40,680 bases of DNA from Lachnospiraceae bacterium Zagget2 (GTDB lineage Bacteria > Bacillota > Clostridia > Lachnospirales > Lachnospiraceae): NCBI GenBank assembly GCA_001941045.1, contig MSHD01000041.1:1-40680 (forward strand), in the 5' to 3' direction. Below are positions 32,665 through 40,680 of the stretch, piece after piece. A model generated the notes under the pieces. It searched no databases. It was not told the DNA's origin and saw only the letters and a list, made by a program, of their open reading frames with translations. The number at the start of each line of letters is the position of its first letter. Position 1 is the stretch's first letter. A program made the position numbers and the translations under genes.

Positions 32665-33765
32665 CTACAAAGTGGTAATGTAGTATCCGATCCGCGTCGA
32701 ACTGTCAGTGACGGAGCCGGCGTGAGACATGTCCATCTCACTGATACGATAAATTTCGTCCGGATGCGCAGCGGCATAGCGCTTCATTTCCTCGACATCG
32801 TCCTCCGTGAAGAGGAAGGTGATACGGGCCTGCCGGGGGGCTGACTTACGGACGAGCCGCGGCGCGCGGCCGCAGGCGACGTCGATCACCATTTCCATGA
32901 AGTCGTAACCGGTGGAGAGGGGAACGAGGTCAGAACCAATACAATCGCCACCCATGCGGGAGCCGATCTCGATCAGACGAATCTCACCGTCCGGCGTGAC
33001 CTTGAATTCGCCATGAGACGCGCCGTCCGTGATCTTCAGGGCGTCAAGCGCGGCAAACATAACCTCGTGAACCTTCGCAAGGACCGCATCGGAAAGGCCG
33101 CTCGGCTCGAGGTGGCCGGTCTCGATGAAGTGCGGCGCGCCGGTCGTAAATTTCTTCGTCACGGCAAGGTTTGTATGCTTTCCCTGATAGGAAATGGCCT
33201 CGTAGCTGTACTCATCGCCCTCGATGTATTCCTCCGCGATCGCCTGTTTCTCAAACGACTGCTTCACCGCATTCTCAATCGCGGCGGGAAGCTCTGCAAA
33301 ATCAATGATCTTTGTGATCGCGCGGCTGCCGGAGCGATCGGTCGGCTTCACGATAAGCGGAAGCCTCATCCTGTACAGCTCGTCCACCGCATGGTCGACG
33401 CGGCAGAAAGCGGGCACGGGAAGCCCTGCCTTCTGAAAAGCCCTGCGCATCGCGAATTTATTGGTGGAGAGCTCGATGCACTCCGGGCTGTTGCCCGGCA
33501 GTCCGAGCGCTGCAGCCACATGGCTTACCGTGATATTTGCAAGGTCCGAAGCGATCGTGGCGACCGCATCCGGCTGAATTTCCCGGCATTTTTTTATAAT
33601 CTCATCGATCTCGACGATACTGACCGGATAGAAGTGATCCGCCGTCCGCTCGCCGATGGAGCCGTCCTGCCAGGCGAAGACATGCGTCTCAAAGCCCATC
33701 TCCTTCGCCTTCCGGATCAGCTGATTCTGGAAATCATTCGCCCCGATGATCACGATCTTACGCAT
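32665..33765 (-). CDS. ATP-grasp domain ligase
   Basis: A 366-aa ATP-grasp enzyme of the carbamoyl-phosphate synthase/PurK type. The N-terminal Rossmann-like part (KIVIIGANDFQNQLIRKAKE) is followed by STNKFAMRRAFQKAGLPVPAF, LPLIVKPTDRSGSRAI (ATP-binding lysine), EEYIEGDEYSYEAIS and the metal-binding LIEIGSRMGGDCIG. Such enzymes join a carboxylate to an amine or thiol through an acyl phosphate. Its start overlaps the sugar aminotransferase stop by 8 nt, so a plausible but unproven role is to acylate the new amino sugar with an amino acid or other acid. Confidence 0.88.
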   Translation of the reverse strand: MRKIVIIGANDFQNQLIRKAKEMGFETHVFAWQDGSIGERTADHFYPVSIVEIDEIIKKCREIQPDAVATIASDLANITVSHVAAALGLPGNSPECIELSTNKFAMRRAFQKAGLPVPAFCRVDHAVDELYRMRLPLIVKPTDRSGSRAITKIIDFAELPAAIENAVKQSFEKQAIAEEYIEGDEYSYEAISYQGKHTNLAVTKKFTTGAPHFIETGHLEPSGLSDAVLAKVHEVMFAALDALKITDGASHGEFKVTPDGEIRLIEIGSRMGGDCIGSDLVPLSTGYDFMEMVIDVACGRAPRLVRKSAPRQARITFLFTEDDVEEMKRYAAAHPDEIYRISEMDMSHAGSVTDSSTRIGYYITTL

Positions 33766-34894
33766 AAAATTCCTCTATTGTCTCTGCAATGTAATGTACC
33801 TGCTCTTCCTTCAGTCCGTAATACATCGGAAGACGCAGGAGCCGCTCGCTCTCTTTCGTCGTATAGATGTCCTCCCCGCAGAGACGCCCGAAGCGCTGCC
33901 CCGCCGGCGCGCTGTGCAGCGGAATATAGTGGAAGACCGCCTGAATGTCATGCTCCTTCAGAAAACGGATCAGTGCACTGCGCTCCCCGATATCCTTCGC
34001 CTTTATATAAAACATGTGGGCATTATGGCTGCAGCCCTCCGGAATAAAGGGAAGCTCGATCTTTCCGGCCTTCGCAAGCGGCGTCAGAAGCTCGAGGTAG
34101 AGATTCCAGCTGTGCATGCGATCCTCGAAAATTTCATCCGCCATGTCGAGCTGCGCCAGCAGATAGGCCGCGTTCATATCTCCCGGAAGATAGGAGGAGC
34201 CCGCGTCTACCCAGGTATATTTATCGATCTGGCCACGGAAGAATTTCGCGCGATTCGTACCCTTCTCGCGGATGATCTCCGCCCGTTCGACGTTCTCCGG
34301 GTCACGGATCAGCAGCGCGCCGCCCTCGCCCATGCTGTAATTTTTCGTCTCATGGAAGGAATAGCAGCCATAATCGCCAATCGTGCCAAGTGCCTTCCCT
34401 TTGTAGGTACTCATGACTCCCTGCGCGGCGTCCTCAATCACATAGAGATGATACCTCTCTGCGATATCCATGATCGTATCCATCTCGCAGGACACCCCCG
34501 CGTAATGCACCGGGACGATCGCGCGCGTCCGCTCTGTGACCGCCGCCTCGATCTTCTTCTCATCGATATTCATCGTATCCGGACGGATATCGACAAAGAC
34601 CGGCACCGCGCCCCGCAGCACGAAGGCATCTGCAGTGGAAACAAAGGTATAAGAAGGCATGATCACCTCGTCGCCTTCCCGGATATCCGCAAGCAGCGCT
34701 GCCATCTCCGTGGCATGCGTGCAGGAAGTCGTCAGCAGCGCCTTCGCCGTCCCTGTCTTCTGTTCCAGCCACGCATTGCAGCGATGCGTGAAGGGGCCGT
34801 CTCCGCAGATCTTGTGGTTCAGCGCCACAGCCTCCTCCACATATTTCATCTCCGTCCCCACATAAGGAGGCACGTTAAAATCAATCATTTCCAA
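33758..34894 (-). CDS. DegT/DnrJ/EryC1 sugar aminotransferase, WecE (RffA)-like
   Basis: A 378-aa PLP-dependent sugar aminotransferase. E. coli WecE converts dTDP-4-keto-6-deoxyglucose to dTDP-4-amino-4,6-dideoxygalactose. Family motifs are TTSCTHATEMAALL (55-68), MPSYTFVSTADAF (79-91), the ring-contacting D155 in IEDAAQG and the Schiff-base lysine K184 in SFHETKNYSMGEGGAL. The length and the GDGPFTHRCNAWLE block favour WecE over ArnB-type enzymes. dTDP-glucose synthesis genes are not in the window. It follows the GT-C-like gene by 9 nt and overlaps the ATP-grasp gene. Confidence 0.9.
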   Translation of the reverse strand: MEMIDFNVPPYVGTEMKYVEEAVALNHKICGDGPFTHRCNAWLEQKTGTAKALLTTSCTHATEMAALLADIREGDEVIMPSYTFVSTADAFVLRGAVPVFVDIRPDTMNIDEKKIEAAVTERTRAIVPVHYAGVSCEMDTIMDIAERYHLYVIEDAAQGVMSTYKGKALGTIGDYGCYSFHETKNYSMGEGGALLIRDPENVERAEIIREKGTNRAKFFRGQIDKYTWVDAGSSYLPGDMNAAYLLAQLDMADEIFEDRMHSWNLYLELLTPLAKAGKIELPFIPEGCSHNAHMFYIKAKDIGERSALIRFLKEHDIQAVFHYIPLHSAPAGQRFGRLCGEDIYTTKESERLLRLPMYYGLKEEQVHYIAETIEEFYA

Positions 34895-34903
34895 TCCTTT
34901 CCG

Positions 34904-36586
34904 CTATCGCAGTTTCAGCACAAGCCCATGACGCATGGTCTGTACTCCATAACCCATGTCCAGAAATGTCTGCGCGAAGTCTGTATCCAAGATACTCTCA
35001 TCATACTCGTAACAGTAGATCACCGTCGGCAGCTTTTCCGGATGCAGCTCATAATAGATCGCTATCAGTTCATCCGTCTCCAGCGTCTCCCAGGTGGAAT
35101 AGGCTGCACACTCCGCATCCGTGTTCAGATACATCCATGGAGCAATATCGACGACAAACAGCTTATCCTCGCCCGTCAGCTCCAGTTCCTCCATATCCGC
35201 CAGCACCTCTTCGTAGAGAAGCGCATTTTCTTCCGTCGTATGGATCCCCTTCAGAGGCCCTTCCTCCAGCGTCTCCGTCAGATATTCGAGGTGCTCGTCT
35301 CCCCAGACATAGACGATCCTCTGGTAAATACACGCCGCGCACTGCACTGCGAGCAGCACCCAGAGAAGACTCTTTTTCCATCCATGCTCTTCACGCAGCG
35401 CGCCGCATAAAAGCAGCACAGAAGCTGCCGACGCAATCATGCAGGAGGCTGACACGGTCAGAATACCCGTATTTGTCGCAAAATGCGCGATCAGCGTGTA
35501 AAACAGCCCCGGCACGTACCAGCACCAGAAAAGCCTCCGGTCTCGCTCCCGCGTCACCAGATACGCGATAAAACCGGGAAAGGCCAGCGGGATCAGCATA
35601 TAATTGATGCCGACCATCTCCCAGAAAAATCCATAGTATATAATATACGGAATCGCCGTCAGTATTTCAAGAGAAATATACAGCCACGAAGGAATCCTTC
35701 TTTTTCTGTCAAGCAGAAACAGGATCACCAGAGCAGCAGTCACATAGACCTGCGCCGTATAGTAACGATGTATTCGAATGAAATACCGCCCCAGCTTCCA
35801 CCAGAAGGATTTCTGTCGTTCCGAATCCATCACAATATAGCTGAGACTCTCCAAAATCTCCGCGATACTTCCCCTCGAGAAGATGAACGCAAAGAACAGT
35901 ACACATATGGTAAATGCTCCAAGACCCATCCACACAAAACTTTTCAGGGAAAGAATCGGAGCCGGATTTTCTTTTTTACGTACGCAGTGAACCTTATCAC
36001 CCAGACAAATCACGCCATACAGGATAAAGAGCAGCACCGCATAAGGATTCGCCAACACTGCGCAGGCTGTAAAGATGCCGCACAGAAACGCGTGCCGCGG
36101 CCTCCACTCCTCCACACTGGCCAGCGTCACCAGAGTCACCAGCACAAAACCGAAGGCCAGCGTATTATAGGACAGGGCGTTAATATTGAACGGCGTCGTC
36201 ATAAAATAGAACAGCGCCGGAAAAATTCTGACCCAGCCAAAGCGCTTCATGCGGACATGGCAATATACCGCCACTACAGCCTGAAACACCAGATAGAATA
36301 TCCGGAAGATCAGGACAATCCCCTCATTAGAGCGGATAAAAAGCTGAGCGAAACAATACAGAGGATACGTAAGAAACGCAAACATCTGCACATTGTTCCA
36401 CTCATCAATCAGCATCGCGTCCCCCTGAAAAAAGCGGTAGACTGTGCTGATATAAAATATTTCGTCGTTCTTATTAAAACCGTATTGCTGACGGAAAGCA
36501 AACAGAACAAAAAGCAGGAGCAGGATTCCTGCAAATATCCACTGCTCCCGCTTCTTCAGCGTATTACTGAATTGCTTCAAGTGCAT
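34904..36586 (-). CDS. Polytopic membrane protein, GT-C glycosyltransferase-like
   Basis: A 560-aa protein with about ten to twelve membrane helices and a soluble C-terminal domain of about 110 aa (from WGDEHLEYLTETLEEG). After TM1, the first outside loop carries N40-D-E-I-F and D61-E-W, the acidic pattern of GT-C fold enzymes such as ArnT and PMT-type mannosyltransferases, which transfer sugars from polyprenyl-phosphate donors outside the membrane. No named family is recognised with certainty. I chose the ATG at 36586 with GGAG 10 nt upstream rather than the TTG at 36613. The start overlaps the cytidylate-kinase-like gene by 23 nt. Confidence 0.75.
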   Translation of the reverse strand: MHLKQFSNTLKKREQWIFAGILLLLFVLFAFRQQYGFNKNDEIFYISTVYRFFQGDAMLIDEWNNVQMFAFLTYPLYCFAQLFIRSNEGIVLIFRIFYLVFQAVVAVYCHVRMKRFGWVRIFPALFYFMTTPFNINALSYNTLAFGFVLVTLVTLASVEEWRPRHAFLCGIFTACAVLANPYAVLLFILYGVICLGDKVHCVRKKENPAPILSLKSFVWMGLGAFTICVLFFAFIFSRGSIAEILESLSYIVMDSERQKSFWWKLGRYFIRIHRYYTAQVYVTAALVILFLLDRKRRIPSWLYISLEILTAIPYIIYYGFFWEMVGINYMLIPLAFPGFIAYLVTRERDRRLFWCWYVPGLFYTLIAHFATNTGILTVSASCMIASAASVLLLCGALREEHGWKKSLLWVLLAVQCAACIYQRIVYVWGDEHLEYLTETLEEGPLKGIHTTEENALLYEEVLADMEELELTGEDKLFVVDIAPWMYLNTDAECAAYSTWETLETDELIAIYYELHPEKLPTVIYCYEYDESILDTDFAQTFLDMGYGVQTMRHGLVLKLR

Positions 36587-37178
36587 GCGCAATGATCTCC
36601 ACACAACCGTCAATGCCCAGCTCGCCGCTGTTCAGACTCAGATCATAATTAGCGGCCAGACCCCATTCCTGATCCGTATAGAATTTGTAATGATTATAGC
36701 GTGCCTTGTCCTTCTTTTTAATCGCGGACGGCGCATCAGCTTCTGTAATACCGAAATACGTAACCGCACGTGCGATTTTGCTCTTCTCATCCGCATGAAT
36801 AAATATATTCAGGCAGTCCTCACGCTCCCGAAGCACATAATCCGCACATCTGCCGACGATCACACACGGCCCTTTCTCCGCCAGATCCTTGATAATCCGG
36901 CTCTGTGTAAAATAAATTTCGTCCTGAAGCGACGCTCCGTTTCCGGAAAACACATGGTTGGCATAGGAAAGATTGCTCGCAATGTTAAACAGAAGGCTTC
37001 CGGTCATCCGCTCGCCCTTCTCCGCAATAAACTCCTCCGCGAAGCCACTCTCTTTGGCCACCATATCGATCAGCTCCTCGTCGTAACAGGGTACGCCGAG
37101 CTTATCCGCCAGCTTCTTGCCAATATACCTGCCGCCGCTTCCGTACTGTCTGCTGATCGTGACAATCTGTTTCTTCAT
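36564..37178 (-). CDS. Cytidylate kinase-like family protein
   Basis: A 204-aa P-loop protein of the cytidylate kinase-like family (AAA_26-type), common in Clostridia beside unrelated genes. ITISRQYGSGG-type Walker A is seen as VTISRQYGSGGRYIGKKLA (6-24), where the usual GK[ST] is replaced by GSGGR. VPCYDEELIDMVAKESG and CVIVGRCADYVLRER follow, and the C-terminus ends in a short helix. The substrate is unknown, and canonical CMP kinase activity is doubtful given the altered P-loop. It is the first gene of the long leftward run, with a promoter at 37209-37237 and a GGAGGG ribosome site. Confidence 0.88.
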   Translation of the reverse strand: MKKQIVTISRQYGSGGRYIGKKLADKLGVPCYDEELIDMVAKESGFAEEFIAEKGERMTGSLLFNIASNLSYANHVFSGNGASLQDEIYFTQSRIIKDLAEKGPCVIVGRCADYVLREREDCLNIFIHADEKSKIARAVTYFGITEADAPSAIKKKDKARYNHYKFYTDQEWGLAANYDLSLNSGELGIDGCVEIIAHALEAIQ

Positions 37179-37208
37179 GTAAATCCCTCCTTTTTCTAGG
37201 ATGGTTTT

Positions 37209-37237
37209 ATTTTACTCCTTTTTTGCGGATTTGTCAT
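37209..37237 (-). promoter_or_regulatory. Promoter of the long leftward operon
   Basis: On the minus strand ATGACA (37237-37232) and TAAAAT (37214-37209) are separated by 17 nt, just after the tRNA-operon terminator and about 30 nt before the first start codon. Confidence 0.78.
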
Positions 37238-37247
37238 CTATCACACC

Positions 37248-37282
37248 AAAAAAAGAAGAAACGCCTCCAAATCAGCGTTTCT
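37248..37282 (-). terminator. Intrinsic terminator of the rRNA-tRNA operon
   Basis: On the minus strand AGAAACGC (37282-37275) pairs with GCGTTTCT (37264-37257) around a 10-nt loop, followed by TCTTTTTTT. It lies 11 nt after tRNA-Phe, the last RNA gene. Confidence 0.92.
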
Positions 37283-37293
37283 CCAAAAAAAGA

Positions 37294-37366
<73 letters not shown>

Positions 37367-37369
37367 AGA

Positions 37370-37443
<74 letters not shown>

Positions 37444-37460
37444 CTATTAAATTTTTTAAG

Positions 37461-37542
37461 TGGATGGGGGTGGATTCGAACCACCGAAGCAAGTTGCAAC
37501 AGATTTACAGTCTGCCCCCTTTGGCCACTCGGGAACCCATCC
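37461..37542 (-). tRNA. tRNA-Tyr (GTA)
   Basis: An 82-nt class II tRNA with a long variable arm, acceptor GGATGGG/CCCATCC with discriminator A, anticodon loop CTGTAAA (GTA) and T-loop TTCGAAT. CCA is not encoded. Confidence 0.97.
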
Positions 37543-37547
37543 ATAAT

Positions 37548-37620
37548 TGGGACCTACAGGGCTCGAACCTGTGACCCCCTGCTTGTAAGGCAGGTGCTCT
37601 CCCAGCTGAGCTAAGATCCC
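37548..37620 (-). tRNA. tRNA-Val (TAC)
   Basis: A 73-nt cloverleaf with acceptor GGGATCT/AGGTCCC (one G-T pair), discriminator A, anticodon loop CTTACAA (TAC) and T-loop TTCGAGC. CCA is not encoded. Confidence 0.97.
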
Positions 37621-37645
37621 TTATTTATTCAAAATAAAAAAACAA

Positions 37646-37719
37646 CGACCCGGATGGGGTTCGAACCCACGACCTCCGCCGTGACAGGGCGGCGCTCTAA
37701 CCAGCTGAGCCACCAGGCC
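37646..37719 (-). tRNA. tRNA-Asp (GTC)
   Basis: A 74-nt cloverleaf with acceptor GGCCTGG/CCGGGTC, discriminator G (an Asp identity element), anticodon loop CTGTCAC (GTC) and T-loop TTCGAAC. CCA is not encoded. It is the first tRNA after 23S rRNA, about 80 nt away. Confidence 0.97.
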
Positions 37720-37799
37720 ATATAAGGCAACATACCTTCAAAACTGCATACAGTCTACTTCTCTCTCTCCGATTTAACCTCTTTAACCTCAACCTTCCT

Positions 37800-40680
<2,881 letters not shown>

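Noticed and set aside
33746-35410. 554-aa plus-strand open frame (and similar long antisense frames at 4563-5462, 28333-30003 and 35483-36595)
   Set aside because: All are mirror images of well-supported minus-strand genes, with no domains, convincing starts or ribosome sites.

Overview
The window looks like a chromosomal segment of a moderately GC-rich, spore-forming Clostridia, most likely a Lachnospiraceae-type Firmicute. The reasons are the strong purine-rich Shine-Dalgarno sites, an spmA homologue, a Bacillus-like yaaO/holB/yaaT(ricT)/rsmI gene order, a KtrAB pair, split transketolase subunits and a NiCo riboswitch. Species identity is inferred, not read. No transposase, phage gene or CRISPR array was seen.

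Layout. (1) 47-11433, minus strand: a carbohydrate or sugar-acid catabolic region. A PfkB sugar kinase and 6-phosphogluconate dehydrogenase come first, then a FadR-type GntR regulator. Next is an SDR-split transketolase-tartronate semialdehyde reductase operon, and finally a tripartite tricarboxylate transporter (tctC-tctB-tctA) plus a second SDR, closed by a strong terminator. Two matching operator-like palindromes lie at the GntR promoter and at the SDR/transketolase promoter, so the regulatory circuit can be read from the DNA. (2) 11558-16653: a D-Ala-D-Ala carboxypeptidase (plus strand), KtrA/KtrB potassium uptake (minus), a 46-residue ORF resembling the first helix of Na/Pi cotransporters behind Pho-box-like repeats (minus), and a NiCo riboswitch with a visible terminator platform driving a cation-diffusion-facilitator exporter (plus).

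(3) 16661-37178, minus strand: an almost unbroken 20 kb run with many 4-23 nt overlaps. From its promoter at about 37237 it encodes a cytidylate-kinase-like protein; a GT-C-like membrane protein, a WecE-type aminotransferase, an ATP-grasp enzyme, an ArnC-like glycosyltransferase and two SMR-type flippase-like proteins; an Orn/Lys/Arg decarboxylase, a guanylate-kinase-like protein, holB, ricT and rsmI; then a signalling cassette of a CHASE2 adenylate cyclase, a secreted repeat protein, a FecR-domain protein, a two-TM RCK channel with an aberrant selectivity filter and a stand-alone cyclic-nucleotide-binding protein; and finally a TIM-barrel protein, two methyltransferases and SpmA. (4) 37248-40680, minus strand: the end of an rRNA operon, with 23S rRNA (5' end cut by the window) followed by tRNA-Asp, Val, Tyr, fMet and Phe, with no 5S gene between them.

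The two best candidates for undescribed systems are the cAMP-cyclase / FecR / channel / cNMP-binding cassette (19628-26092) and the Arn-like lipid-linked amino-sugar cassette with an ATP-grasp enzyme (31007-36586). Both functional readings are inferences from domains and gene order.
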